This document shows, in pieces, positions 1-9,584 of a DNA stretch of 64,000 bases (the stretch's first letter is position 1; each line of letters opens with the position of its first letter). The stretch comes from Treponema sp. (lineage in GTDB: Bacteria > Spirochaetota > Spirochaetia > Treponematales > Treponemataceae), in contig JAEDED010000001.1 in NCBI GenBank assembly GCA_016293495.1, positions 62,001-126,000 of the forward strand, given 5' to 3'. The notes below the pieces were generated by a model. The model made no database searches, was not told where the DNA came from, and was given only the letters and a program-made list of their open reading frames with translations. Position numbers and translations under genes: made by a program.

Positions 1-2419
1 CTTTTGCATATGCAGTTTTGTATTTATTGTACTGCTCTGTTTTTTCAGAAAGAACCTGATGGTTACAATCATATTTTTCAGAAAGTTCTTCGAGCAATTT
101 GTCAGTTTTTAAAAGTTCAATTTTTAATCCGTCGGATGGTGTTGTCTTCTTTGAATTTTTTACAGCATCTTCTGCAGACTTAAGATTTTCATTGTATTCG
201 TTTAAATCATCACGCAAAGCGGAAAGTTCATCCGGATCAATCATTGCGTTTTCAACTGCTTTAGCTGTTTTAAAATCAGAAGTTTCAATTTTTAAATTTA
301 ACGCTTCAACTGCTTTATCAAGTTTTTCTTTTGATGATGCAAGAGTTTTTTCGCACTGAACAACTTTTGCATCAACACCAGAAAGATCATTTTTTGCATC
401 AGTCAGATTTTCAAACCAGTCATTATATTTTTCTGAATCAGTTTTATGTTTTTTATTCAGCTCACGAAATTTCTTATTAAGCGATTCATATGTTTCGCCT
501 TCACCGATTGTTTTTACAAGTGCTTCTTTCTGAGCCTTTGCGGTCTTAAAATCAGCTTCGGCTTTTGAAAGCATATCCTTAATTGAATCGTATGAAGTTT
601 TTAATTCTTCCATCTTATTCTGACTTACAATCAGATTGTTTTTTTCTTTATCTTTTGCGGCAAACTCTTTTTGAGCCGCAGAAAGTTCCTGTTCAATAAT
701 TTTTGTTTCACGTATATCTTTAAGTTCTTCAAGCTGGTTTTCAAGGTTAGCCTGGTTTGCATGTTCTCCTGCAAGTTCTCTTACAAGGGAATCTTTACTT
801 CTCTGAAGCTGTTTAAGTGAACCTTCGGTCGTCTTGAGAAGTTCATCTTCGTTAAGAAGGCCTTCAGGTTTTTCTGCTTTATGCGGATGCTCTGTTGAAC
901 CACATACAGGACATGGACAGCCTTTTTTTAATTTTGAAGAAATTGTATAAGCTGAATGCTTTATTTTGTTTTCTTCGATCTTTTTTTTGAGTTCTTCGAC
1001 AGTTTCATTTGTACGGTTATAACTTTCTTCTGCGGCTTCACTTTCTTTTTCGAGCTGTTTTACTTTTTTAAGACAGGTTGAAAGTGTTGTTTTTAAGTCA
1101 TCCCTTTTTGCTGCAGCCTGCTTTTCATTTTCAAGGGAATTTATTTTTGCCTGCAGTTCTGAAATTTTTTCTGTTACTTCATTTATCAAAGCTTCAACTT
1201 TTTTTCCGTTAAGTGAATCCTGAAGAACCTTTAACTTTTCTGCTACATTTGTTTTTTCTGTTTCGTATTTATTTTTGATTTTTTCTGAGGCATCAGCTTT
1301 GCCTGTAAGATTTTTTAGTTCAGAAGCAGATTCACATTTTTTTTCAAGAAGTGTAATTTCTTTTTTTTGCTTTTCAATTTCAGTTTTTAACAAATCCATT
1401 TCTGGCTTGAAGCTGTTCAATTCCTTTAAGGTTTTATCTGCCTGAACTTTTTCTTCTCTTGCAGCTTTTAATTCTTCTTCAGCATCACTTTTATTTTCTT
1501 CAGCATCATTTCTAGCCTCAATGAATTTCGAAAAACTGTTTGCTTTTTCTGCTGCTTCAATTTTTTTTGCAAGCGCTGCAAATTCTTTTTTCTGTTCCTT
1601 TAATTCGTTGAGTTTTATAACATTGCTTTCTGCTACAATTGCATCTTCAAGTTCTGATTTGAGATTTGCTTTTAATACCGATGCATTTCTTCGTTCTTCA
1701 ATTGCATTCGCTTCTATCTGCTTTAAATTTTCAATTTCGGTTTCAAAAACTTTGATGTCCCGTTCTGCATTTGAAAGATCAATGTTTTTTGCATTGTCTT
1801 TAATTACGCTTTCAATATCTTTGAGTTCTGCTTCATTCAATTTAATTTTTTCAGAAACACGACTCATTATTGAAGAATAAAAGTCTACCGGAAAAATTTC
1901 TCGAAGAATTTCACCCCGTTCTTTTGAACTCTGTTTTAAGAAATCAGCAAAGGCTCCCTGCGGCAGCAAAACGATTTTTGAAAATTCATCTATCTTTAGT
2001 CCGATAATTTTTTCAAGTTTATCATCCGGATCATCAATCGAAATCCACTCACTACCAGTCTTTTTTTCAAGACTGACAACTTTTTCGACAAGCTTGCTTC
2101 TTCCTTTACTATCACGAACAGACTTCGGAATCGTTCTGAAAACTTTATAAACTTCCTGACCTACAGAAAATTTAAATTCAACTGAAAACTTTGCCGTCTT
2201 ATCTTCTTCACTGACATAACGACTTCTTAAATGAAGTTCGTTACCTTTTCGATTACCACTTAATTTTCCGTAAAGAGCAAAAGTGATTGCGTCAAAGATA
2301 AAAGTTTTTCCTGCTCCTGTGTCGCCTGTAATTAAAAATAAATTTTCAAGCTGAGTAAAATCAAGAGTTTCGTTTTTATAAGGTCCGATATTTTCAAGAG
2401 ATAATTTTAACGGTCTCAT
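1..2419 (-). CDS. sbcC: Exonuclease subunit SbcC (3' end cut by window edge)
   Basis: Large subunit of the SbcCD (Mre11-Rad50 type) nuclease, an SMC-like ATPase that opens hairpins and broken DNA ends. The minus-strand frame is open for about 806 codons from the ATG at 2419 and runs off the window. The N-terminus starts MRPLKLSLENIGPY and carries a Walker A motif (GDTGAGKT, residues 32-39). A long Lys/Glu-rich stretch consistent with coiled coil surrounds the zinc hook CPCPVCG at residues 501-507, with C503-P-V-C506 as the CxxC pair. The start overlaps the sbcD stop by one base (TAATG), so the two are translationally coupled. The C-terminal Walker B half lies outside the window. Confidence 0.93.
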   Translation of the reverse strand, partial: MRPLKLSLENIGPYKNETLDFTQLENLFLITGDTGAGKTFIFDAITFALYGKLSGNRKGNELHLRSRYVSEEDKTAKFSVEFKFSVGQEVYKVFRTIPKSVRDSKGRSKLVEKVVSLEKKTGSEWISIDDPDDKLEKIIGLKIDEFSKIVLLPQGAFADFLKQSSKERGEILREIFPVDFYSSIMSRVSEKIKLNEAELKDIESVIKDNAKNIDLSNAERDIKVFETEIENLKQIEANAIEERRNASVLKANLKSELEDAIVAESNVIKLNELKEQKKEFAALAKKIEAAEKANSFSKFIEARNDAEENKSDAEEELKAAREEKVQADKTLKELNSFKPEMDLLKTEIEKQKKEITLLEKKCESASELKNLTGKADASEKIKNKYETEKTNVAEKLKVLQDSLNGKKVEALINEVTEKISELQAKINSLENEKQAAAKRDDLKTTLSTCLKKVKQLEKESEAAEESYNRTNETVEELKKKIEENKIKHSAYTISSKLKKGCPCPVCGSTEHPHKAEKPEGLLNEDELLKTTEGSLKQLQRSKDSLVRELAGEHANQANLENQLEELKDIRETKIIEQELSAAQKEFAAKDKEKNNLIVSQNKMEELKTSYDSIKDMLSKAEADFKTAKAQKEALVKTIGEGETYESLNKKFRELNKKHKTDSEKYNDWFENLTDAKNDLSGVDAKVVQCEKTLASSKEKLDKAVEALNLKIETSDFKTAKAVENAMIDPDELSALRDDLNEYNENLKSAEDAVKNSKKTTPSDGLKIELLKTDKLLEELSEKYDCNHQVLSEKTEQYNKYKTAYAK

Positions 2420-3615
2420 TATTCAGCTCCTTTTTCAACTGCTTTTGCTTCTTTGATAAAAAGTTTTTTCTCTAAAGTAACAACATCTTTCTCAAGTTCT
2501 TCATCAGAATAAATATCGCTTAAAAATTGATTGAAAATTTTTACAGGATCACGAGATTCCATTGCCTCTTTTCTCTGCTGCAAGCTTCCGGAATTTTCCT
2601 GCGCTTTCGAACCTTTTAATATCAAGCTTAAAAGATTTGGCATTATACTCTGCAGAATTGTGTACGCTCCCGGCTGAATTACATCATCTGTCAATGTAAC
2701 TTCAATGTAATAATTTTTATATTTTTTTATTTCATCTGCTCGTTCGTTCAAAAATTCTGCGAGCTTTCCTTCAAGTTTAATTATTGGATGCAGTGCTTTA
2801 AAAGGAATTTTGACAGCCTCTGCAGTTTTTGTTTCTGCACAAATGTTTACATCAAGCATAAAGGTTTCTGGACTGTCGTCAAAATTGTATGGCAGCGGAG
2901 AACCGGAATATGCAATCGTATGATTTTTATTGCAGTACTGAAAACGGTGAATGTGACCTAAAGCTCCATAAGTAAAACCATTGAATACAGAAACATTAAC
3001 CTGCTCCGCAGTTCCGACATAACTTCGTTCCGAAGCGGCAAGCTTTGTTCCGATTGAATACAAATGTGCACAGACAACTGCAGGAATTTCACTGTAATTT
3101 TTTTTATGACCTTCAAGAATTTTTGTACATGCAGCTTCGTATAATTCCTGCTGCTGTCTTAACGGTTTATCATCAGTTGATTCAATACTTAAAGGCGACA
3201 AGAATGGAATCTGATAGACTGCAACATTTTCTTTATCATTGGAAAGAATTACAGGTTCTGATAAATTTTTTGTATTTGTGCAGAAGTGAATATTCTGCTT
3301 CTCGAAAATTTTTGCGCCATAAGAAAGACGTGAGGAGCTGTCATGATTCCCTGAGAGAAAAAACATGTGAACGGAAGGATGTTCAGAATTCATTTGGGCA
3401 ATAAAAGAACTTAAGAGCTCTGTAGCTTCCTGACTTGGAACAGCTCTGTCGTAAATATCACCAGGAACTAAAAGTGCAGAATATGGATTTTTTTCTTCCT
3501 CTGCTTTTTTAATCTGTCCGATAATCTGATCAAGAATGAACTGCTGGTCTTCGATAAGATTTTTTTCGTGGAATATTTTTCCAAGATGCCAGTCACTTGT
3601 CTGTAAGAAGCGCAT
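2419..3615 (-). CDS. sbcD: Exonuclease subunit SbcD
   Basis: Nuclease subunit of SbcCD, an Mre11-family metallophosphoesterase of 398 residues, close to the usual length. The metal-binding motifs are in the expected order: D8-W-H10 (TSDWHLG), GDIYDRA at 52-58, GNHD at 89-92, H184 (AHLY) and GHIH around 220-223. It is the first gene of a sbcD-sbcC operon with a one-base overlap at 2419. The 190-base upstream gap towards amt contains the amt terminator. Role assigned from family knowledge; motifs seen directly. Confidence 0.93.
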   Translation of the reverse strand: MRFLQTSDWHLGKIFHEKNLIEDQQFILDQIIGQIKKAEEEKNPYSALLVPGDIYDRAVPSQEATELLSSFIAQMNSEHPSVHMFFLSGNHDSSSRLSYGAKIFEKQNIHFCTNTKNLSEPVILSNDKENVAVYQIPFLSPLSIESTDDKPLRQQQELYEAACTKILEGHKKNYSEIPAVVCAHLYSIGTKLAASERSYVGTAEQVNVSVFNGFTYGALGHIHRFQYCNKNHTIAYSGSPLPYNFDDSPETFMLDVNICAETKTAEAVKIPFKALHPIIKLEGKLAEFLNERADEIKKYKNYYIEVTLTDDVIQPGAYTILQSIMPNLLSLILKGSKAQENSGSLQQRKEAMESRDPVKIFNQFLSDIYSDEELEKDVVTLEKKLFIKEAKAVEKGAE

Positions 3616-3680
3616 TTTCCCTCCAATAGTTGCCTTACTTGAAAATAGCAGACAGGTATGCAGTTGTCAACAAAATCCAT

Positions 3681-3731
3681 TCTTTTTTTTAAAATAAAAA
3701 TCCCCGGACAGCGAACCATCCAGGGAATTTA
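3681..3731 (-). terminator. Intrinsic terminator after the amt-PII gene
   Basis: On the minus strand an imperfect stem (CCCTGG ... CCGGGG with flanking A/T pairs) is followed by ATTTTTATTTT and a further T/A run. It lies about 75 bases beyond the amt stop and separates it from sbcDC. Confidence 0.7.
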
Positions 3732-3808
3732 ATTTCATTATAAATAATACCAGTTTACCAGCATCATAACGCTTACCAGCATTCTAACCACCAACACAGA
3801 GAATGTGC

Positions 3809-5479
3809 TTAGTCCTGAAGAGCTTCGTAACCTTCTTCACCAGTTCTTACTTTTACAACATTTTCAACATCGTAAACGAAGATCTTTCCGTCACCAATGT
3901 TTCCTGTGTAAAGAACTTCCTTAGCAGCTGTGATTACCAAGTCTACTGGAACTTCTGATACTACGATATCAACCTTGATCTTTGGAAGAAGTGTCATATC
4001 AATTTCAGCACCGCGGTACTTCTGTGTCTTTCCATGCTGGATACCACAACCAAGTACATTTGTTACTGTCATACCTGTTACGTTGATGTCGTTCATTGCA
4101 GCCTTAAGTTCGTCGAACTTGCTCTGACGTGTTACGATTGTAACCATATGGAACTTAGCATCAGGCTTACTTGAAGCCTTTGTAACTGGAACTGCTTTTT
4201 CAACTGGAACAGGTTTTGCCCCACCAGCAGCACCTTCTGTCATTACCTGTGGAGCCATGATGAAGCCTGCGTAAGAAGAATCAATTCCGTGTTCAAGCTT
4301 ATCAAGACCGATTGTTTCTTCTTCCTTGCTTGCTCTAAGTCCGTGGAACTTCTTAATCAAAGAGAATGTAATCAACATACAAACTGTTGTCCATGCAACA
4401 ATTGCACCTTCACCAAGAGCCTGGATTCCGAAGTGATGCCATCCGCCACCGTAGAATACACCAGATTCAACATTGAACAAACCATCAGCCAAAGTACCCC
4501 AGATACCATTTGCAAAGTGAACACCTACAGCACCAACCGGGTCATCAATATGAAGCTTAAGATCAAGGAACTCGATTACAACTACTACGATAATACCTGC
4601 AACGATACCGATGATTGAAGCACCGAGTGCATCTACTGTTGCACAAGGAGCTGTGATAGCAACAAGACCTGCAAGTGAAGCGTTGAGTGTCATAGAAACA
4701 TCAGGCTTACCGTTTTTGATCCATGTAAATATCATTGTTGTTACAGCAGCAAGAGCTGGAGCAATTGTAGTTGTTGTAAATACAGCAGCAAGACCACCAA
4801 CACCAAGAAGTTGTGTACAAGCAGCACCGTTGAATCCGTACCATCCGAACCAAAGGATGAATGTTCCGAGTGCACCAAGTGTTAATGAGTGACCTGGAAT
4901 AGCGTGAACCTTTGTTACCTTTCCAGCTTTGTCATATGAATATTTACCGATACGTGGTCCAAGGAAAATTGCACCGATCAAAGCAGCAGTACCACCAACT
5001 GAGTGGATTGCTGCAGATCCTGCAAAGTCAACAAAACCAAGCTGTACCAACCAGCCCTGTGAGTTCCAGACCCATCCGGCTTCGATTGGATATACAACAG
5101 CAGAAATAACTGCTGAATAAATACAATATGCACTGAACTTTGTTCTTTCAGCCATTGAACCAGAAACGATTGTAGCTGCTGTTGCACAGAATACAAGGTT
5201 GAAAACGAAAGCTGACCAGTCAAGTTCAGCGAAGTTTGTAAACAACTGAAGGTTTGGTTTACCAATAAAACCAAAAAAATAGTTTTCGCTCATCATCAAG
5301 CCAAAACCAAGCAACATAAACATTGGTGTACCGATACAGAAGTCCATCATGTTTTTCATGATGATGTTACCAGCGTTCTTAGCGCGAGTAAAACCTGTTT
5401 CTACCATTGCAAATCCACACTGCATAAAGAATACTAATGCAGCACCGATGAGGAACCATACGCCCCAAACTTCACTCAT
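3809..5479 (-). CDS. amt: Ammonium transporter fused to a PII (GlnB/GlnK-type) domain
   Basis: The N-terminal ~400 residues are an Amt/MEP/Rh ammonium channel with many hydrophobic segments and family motifs such as FFMQCGFAMVE and the FHGLRA end of the transporter. After a linker rich in Pro/Lys/Val, residues ~445-556 form a complete PII signalling domain: the beta1 start MVTIVTRQSKFDEL, a T-loop GIQHGKTQKYRGAE with the conserved Tyr at ~488, and the GDGKIFV motif. PII proteins sense 2-oxoglutarate/ATP/ADP and plug Amt pores, so here the regulator is covalently tethered. Total 556 residues against ~400-430 for Amt alone. The SD is AAGGAGG, 8 bases before the ATG. It stands alone between a promoter with a double-hairpin leader and a terminator. 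Confidence 0.93.
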   Translation of the reverse strand: MSEVWGVWFLIGAALVFFMQCGFAMVETGFTRAKNAGNIIMKNMMDFCIGTPMFMLLGFGLMMSENYFFGFIGKPNLQLFTNFAELDWSAFVFNLVFCATAATIVSGSMAERTKFSAYCIYSAVISAVVYPIEAGWVWNSQGWLVQLGFVDFAGSAAIHSVGGTAALIGAIFLGPRIGKYSYDKAGKVTKVHAIPGHSLTLGALGTFILWFGWYGFNGAACTQLLGVGGLAAVFTTTTIAPALAAVTTMIFTWIKNGKPDVSMTLNASLAGLVAITAPCATVDALGASIIGIVAGIIVVVVIEFLDLKLHIDDPVGAVGVHFANGIWGTLADGLFNVESGVFYGGGWHHFGIQALGEGAIVAWTTVCMLITFSLIKKFHGLRASKEEETIGLDKLEHGIDSSYAGFIMAPQVMTEGAAGGAKPVPVEKAVPVTKASSKPDAKFHMVTIVTRQSKFDELKAAMNDINVTGMTVTNVLGCGIQHGKTQKYRGAEIDMTLLPKIKVDIVVSEVPVDLVITAAKEVLYTGNIGDGKIFVYDVENVVKVRTGEEGYEALQD

Positions 5480-5502
5480 AATATACCTCCTTATAGTTGA
5501 AA

Positions 5503-5636
5503 AAACAAAAGACGTTGATACTTCTCTTTCCTTTACTTAAGAAAACTATCGACGCCTTTGTCTTTCAATTATTTGAATGTGTTACAAACAAAAAAGAGGT
5601 CGAGGGTATTAAAACCTCGACCTCTTTGCCGTTTGA
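5503..5636 (-). promoter_or_regulatory. Tandem-hairpin leader of amt-PII
   Basis: Two terminator-like hairpins lie between the promoter and the SD. The promoter-proximal one follows AAACGGCAA and has a perfect 13-bp stem (5593-5605 with 5615-5627, loop 9) ending in TTTTTTG. The second (about 5507-5562) follows GACAA, has about 12 pairs with one mismatch (GGCGTCGATA ... TATCAACGTC), and ends TTTTGTTTTTT. The upstream neighbour surE' is divergent, so these hairpins cannot be terminators of an upstream gene. Very similar to the glnN leader. Interpreted as premature-termination control (inference). Confidence 0.7.
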
Positions 5637-5643
5637 TATTTCA

Positions 5644-5672
5644 GTTATAATAATTTTCGAAACAATTGTCAA
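5644..5672 (-). promoter_or_regulatory. amt promoter
   Basis: Minus-strand TTGACA (5667-5672), 17-bp spacer, TATAAC (5644-5649). The expected start falls just before ATCAAACGGCAA, the same order as in the glnN promoter. Confidence 0.75.
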
Positions 5673-5814
5673 TAAAGATTATGATAATTTAACTTCTTAG
5701 TTCCGATTTTTTATAACTAAATATTATGAGCATCTTAATTTTTTTGTGCATTTTGACTATAGTTAGTTATATAAGTTTTACAAAGGGAATTTTTAAGTTC
5801 CACCAGAATTTATC

Positions 5815-5976
5815 ATGTCAGATAAAATTATTTTAATAACAAACGATGATGGTATTTCAGCTCCAGGAATCAGAATGCTTGCAGAAGCCGCTAAAGATTT
5901 TGGTACAGTTTATGTCGTTGCTCCTGATTCTGCACAGAGTGCAATGTCACACATAACTTTACATCAAAATCAGTAA
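5815..5976 (+). pseudogene. surE N-terminal fragment
   Basis: A 53-codon frame beginning [18 protein letters not shown] and continuing [15 protein letters not shown] matches the N-terminus of the SurE 5'-nucleotidase family, including the metal-binding NDDG and the S of the APDS...S region. It then ends after ITLHQNQ where SurE should continue for about 200 residues. The sequence after it shows no SurE match, so this is a truncated remnant. A possible -35 (TTGACT, 5754-5759) and AAGGGAA lie upstream. The breakpoint marks one edge of the 5.9-9.7 kb accessory scar. Confidence 0.8.
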
Positions 5977-6062
5977 TTTACATTGAAACCACAGTTTGAC
6001 AAGCTTTTGAAGTACTATACATTACACTCTTTTATCTTGTGCTCACCATCACTTTAGTATAT

Positions 6063-6086
6063 CCAATGTGCAACATTGCACATTGG
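6063..6086. repeat. 24-bp perfect inverted repeat
   Basis: 11-bp arms CCAATGTGCAA and TTGCACATTGG around a 2-bp centre (CA), in the non-coding stretch between the surE fragment and the frameshifted small gene. No T-run follows, so it is not an obvious terminator. It could be an operator or a recombination-associated palindrome. Confidence 0.6.
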
Positions 6087-6126
6087 AGTTTTATCCATCG
6101 GAATTCTCGGAATTTAGCAATACAAA

Positions 6127-6506
6127 TCACAATTTGGCATTATAAGAATTTTTAAAATCTAATACAACATTGTTTAATTTGAGAAGTTCGGAAAAGTCTT
6201 CATATTTTAATGGTCCTAATACTTTTTTTTCTTTTAATATGATAAGCCAATAATAATCTTCCTTTAATCCGTCCGTATATTTATAATCTTTTGGGTAATC
6301 ATACATTGAATCATTAATGTATTTTGGTCTTTGCTTAACAATTACGAATTTTATTTCTGATTTTTCATCAGATGATTTTAAATTTTCTGGAAGATTTCTG
6401 TTGTTTCGACGTGAAACCCTCCAGTTTTCTTATTAAAAAATGCCATTCTCCCATCAATTTCAATTTGTGGGAGAATCAGCTTTAAGTCAGCCTTATTTAC
6501 CTCTTG
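6127..6506 (-). pseudogene. Frameshifted small gene, possible remnant of a toxin-immunity module
   Basis: Two overlapping open frames read as one broken protein. The upstream piece (6506 down to 6378) encodes ...LPQIEIDGRMAFFNKKTGGF and ends in a stop. The downstream piece, in another frame, runs NLPENLKSSDEKSE... to YNAKL and stops at 6127. The join lies near 6380-6440. I recognise no family. It sits directly downstream of the Rhs tip and its lipoprotein partner, where displaced immunity genes are often found, so that origin is an inference. Confidence 0.5.
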
Positions 6507-6598
6507 TCAATGGAAATCACAATTTTTACAAATTAACTGTGTTTAAGCTAATAAAGAAAAGTTACTGCTTTTAATTTGCTTGTTTTCTTCTTAAAAAT

Positions 6599-7588
6599 TT
6601 AAATCTTTTCAATCAAATCTTTAAGCTTAATTATTTCTTCAGCATTTCTTTGTTCACTTTCTTTGTCATTATCTATCACACCTGAAAGTAATTTTATACG
6701 ATATTCTAAAATTTGTTTTATTGATTGACTTTCACCATTTAATTGAAAAGAATCTTTGTAATTAATTAAGTCAAATAATTTATCCAGACCTTCTGGTTCA
6801 CCCATTAAAAAAATTTCGCCAAAATATTCAGACTTATCATTGATTATCATTGGATAATTAAAAAAATCAACATCACAGTCTTTCAATCTTTGATAATTAT
6901 AGACTACATAAAATATTAAATCTTCATTCAAAAGAAGTATGTCTATAGTATTACTTATAAATTTGCTTAATAAAGCATCGGGTACTTTTGAATAAATAAG
7001 TGATGAGAAATAATCTTTGCATACAGACTTTTGATTTGCAGTAAACTCTATGTCATTAATGATAAAATCTATATAGTCATTTTTATTTTTTTCAATTGCA
7101 TATTTTAATACATCAAACATATAAGCTATATACTCATCTTCACTTTTAGTTTTTTTACTTTTTTCTACTATTTGAGTAAAAAAGTCTTTCTTTTCGCAAG
7201 AAATAGCATATTCAGCAATGTTTAAGTAGTCTGTATTATCTTTTAAATCAAGATTAATAGATGTTCGAATAATATTATTAAACTCCGTGATTGACCCAAG
7301 TTCTACAAAGTAGAATGATAAAGGCTTATCATTAATATAAATATCTGGTGACATTCCTCTCTCAATCAACATTATTGGAACTTCTAAGTTTTTATTATCC
7401 AAACTTACCATACATAATTCTTCAAAGTCATTTTTCGAAAATGTTTCTTTCTTATTAAGTTCATTTTCAACTTTTTTGATTTCGTTCGTTTTTATGTATG
7501 ATTTAATTTTTTCTATACTTGGAGTTTCTTTGCAACCAATAAATAGAAATACAACTATACATGCAATTTGCACTACTTTATTACTCAT
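6599..7588 (-). CDS. Ankyrin-repeat-like lipoprotein, candidate immunity protein of the Rhs tip
   Basis: 329-residue protein with a signal peptide and lipobox FIGC (Cys19), so probably lipid-anchored. The remainder consists of ankyrin-like helical repeats (for example LEVPIMLIERGMSPDIYIN, then SFYFVELGSITEFNNIIR). Its ATG overlaps the Rhs stop by 8 bases (ATGAGTAA), a tight coupling typical of toxin-immunity pairs. A related lipoprotein lies at 16322-17287. Immunity is inferred from position and coupling, not from a recognised family. A+T content is higher than in the neighbouring glnN and purA. Confidence 0.65.
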   Translation of the reverse strand: MSNKVVQIACIVVFLFIGCKETPSIEKIKSYIKTNEIKKVENELNKKETFSKNDFEELCMVSLDNKNLEVPIMLIERGMSPDIYINDKPLSFYFVELGSITEFNNIIRTSINLDLKDNTDYLNIAEYAISCEKKDFFTQIVEKSKKTKSEDEYIAYMFDVLKYAIEKNKNDYIDFIINDIEFTANQKSVCKDYFSSLIYSKVPDALLSKFISNTIDILLLNEDLIFYVVYNYQRLKDCDVDFFNYPMIINDKSEYFGEIFLMGEPEGLDKLFDLINYKDSFQLNGESQSIKQILEYRIKLLSGVIDNDKESEQRNAEEIIKLKDLIEKI

Positions 7589-9368
7589 TTCCTATCACCC
7601 TTATAATATATATTTTATCCATACTGTTATTAATTTGTTCCTTTAGTCTGTCTGCTGCGGCATTGCTTCTTACATATGGATCATGGTATAAATACCCCAT
7701 TTTTTTATCAGTACCAGTTAAGTTAAAGAAATGCCCTTTTACATGTCCAATTATGTACCCATTATCACTTTCAGAAGAATTCAATGTTGCGATTGCCTTT
7801 TTTATATTTTCTGCCCCAGTTATCATCTCAATACTGATTGAACAAGATGAAACGTCTTCAATCAATTTTTTTACATTTTCAATCCCCATATCAGCATTCG
7901 ATTCGTTTTTTTCGGGATCATCATTATAAATGAAATATTTATCTGAATTAGCCATTTCAGCTATAGATGTTGCTGGGATAATAACATTTTTTGGCATTCC
8001 CACTGCCCCTTTTTCGCAATACCTTCGCTTTATATCATTTGCAATATTCATCGAAGAAGTAAATAAACAACCATAATCCCCTATTGTATTCTGTTTTATT
8101 ACTTCTTTAGTTTCGGGATCATATACTCCAGAAGGGGTTTTACCCATGGGTACAAGCTTATTTGGATTCAGATTTTGAAAAGCAAGATAATGTGTATGTA
8201 TTATTTTCCGACCATCCGGGTCCGTATACTTCACAGGATTATTCCCCGCATAGGCATACAAATTGCCATTGATGTGATTGAATACCCCACCCATACCAGG
8301 CAAGGAGCCAGAATCTTTGGCATTTCCCTTGCCCATTTCAGGAATATATTCACCTAATGCAGGATCCGTACTAATCCACATTGAGTATTTTGGATCCAAA
8401 TACCTAGCTCCATAGTAATACAAACCGGTTTCTTGGTCTACTTCTTTACCCGTAAACTTATATGGAAAGAATTCTGATCCTGAATTGTTTGTTTTCTCTA
8501 CCCATGTCTCTCCATATGGTGTATATTCAATTCTCTGGTACTCCTTTCCTTCCCAGTCAGATATCATTGTAGCACTTCCAAGATGATCTGAGTGGTAATA
8601 GTACTGCTTATAAGTTTCTTCATGGGCTGTTTTCTGGTCTGCACGGGCAAGTTTTGTTACTATTCTTGTTTCTCCAAGATATACGTTCTTTGCATACTGA
8701 CCGCCATATACTGAGTTTCCATTATCTGTATGTAAAGTCCACATTTTATTGAAATACAGTGTTTCAGATCCTTGAGTATACTTGTTAGACCTCTGTCCAT
8801 CCTGTCCGTACACATAAGATGTTGAATAATTTGCGTCTACACTTGAAACAAGTTGATTTCTTGAGTTCCATGTATATGTTCGTCTGTATTTTCTAGGTTG
8901 ATATCCACCATCTCTAGATTCATCTTTGAACAATCCCCATCCGTTGTCGGTTGAATATACATCTTCTGAGTGCTGTTCCACTTTGTAGTATGAAACATCA
9001 TTTTCAGAACCGTCAAAACTTCCATCCTGTTCACAGATGATGTTTCCGTTTGCATCATATTTGTAATAACGGTTTCCTGCCTGTACAAGGCGATGTGCAT
9101 AATTTTCGTCATACACATAACCGATATTGTAATTCAGGTTATCTCCGATTACTTTAAGAGGTGATACAGTTTCTTTACTGACTTTGCTCATCATATTTCC
9201 AAGCCCTTTGTCATCAAATGCAAAGTCCTGGGTATATGTTGACTTATAGTCTGGTACCGATGATATTGCAGGATAATATTCTGTATTACCTGTTACATGA
9301 ATCAGCTGATAAAGATCATCGTATTCGTAACTCTGTTCCGTTCTGTAATTACCGCTTAATGTATCCAT
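7581..9368 (-). CDS. 5'-truncated Rhs/YD-repeat protein with cysteine-peptidase-like C-terminal tip
   Basis: The N-terminal part is the end of an Rhs core: YD-type repeats, YYHSDHLGSATMISD, YTPYGETW, FTGKEVDQETGLYYYGARYLDP and NLYAYAGNNPVKYTDPDG, the usual boundary before a variable toxin tip. The tip (about 390-595) has GCLFTSS (Cys434), GHFFNL (His546) and YHDPY (Asp563), an order like C39/papain-type peptidases; this is a motif reading. YD-repeat coding continues upstream of the first ATG to about 9580, where a stop at 9585-9587 ends the open frame, so the front of the gene, with any secretion region, is missing. It is an orphan tip cassette, probably silent unless recombined or transcribed from glnN. 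An immunity-like lipoprotein follows with 8-base overlap. Confidence 0.8.
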   Translation of the reverse strand: MDTLSGNYRTEQSYEYDDLYQLIHVTGNTEYYPAISSVPDYKSTYTQDFAFDDKGLGNMMSKVSKETVSPLKVIGDNLNYNIGYVYDENYAHRLVQAGNRYYKYDANGNIICEQDGSFDGSENDVSYYKVEQHSEDVYSTDNGWGLFKDESRDGGYQPRKYRRTYTWNSRNQLVSSVDANYSTSYVYGQDGQRSNKYTQGSETLYFNKMWTLHTDNGNSVYGGQYAKNVYLGETRIVTKLARADQKTAHEETYKQYYYHSDHLGSATMISDWEGKEYQRIEYTPYGETWVEKTNNSGSEFFPYKFTGKEVDQETGLYYYGARYLDPKYSMWISTDPALGEYIPEMGKGNAKDSGSLPGMGGVFNHINGNLYAYAGNNPVKYTDPDGRKIIHTHYLAFQNLNPNKLVPMGKTPSGVYDPETKEVIKQNTIGDYGCLFTSSMNIANDIKRRYCEKGAVGMPKNVIIPATSIAEMANSDKYFIYNDDPEKNESNADMGIENVKKLIEDVSSCSISIEMITGAENIKKAIATLNSSESDNGYIIGHVKGHFFNLTGTDKKMGYLYHDPYVRSNAAADRLKEQINNSMDKIYIIRVIGNE

Positions 9369-9584
9369 ACAGTCATTTACATAACTTCTTACGTTTCCTA
9401 CACGATCAAAATCATACCTGATGTTCTGATAGCTTTGACCATACTTGTTCTTGGTCTTAACTGTTTCAAGCCAGCGGCGTTCAGGATTATATGTATAGTC
9501 TGTAGCTGTTCCGTTACCATACTCGATTCTTGTTCGCTGTCCATACTGGTCATAAAGGATACGATTTACACATGTGTTATGTAA

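Noticed and set aside
6393..6410. A parS-like sequence, GTTTCGACGTGAAAC, in the frameshifted gene
   Set aside because: It has an extra base in the centre, which breaks the palindrome spacing, and lies far from the origin cluster.
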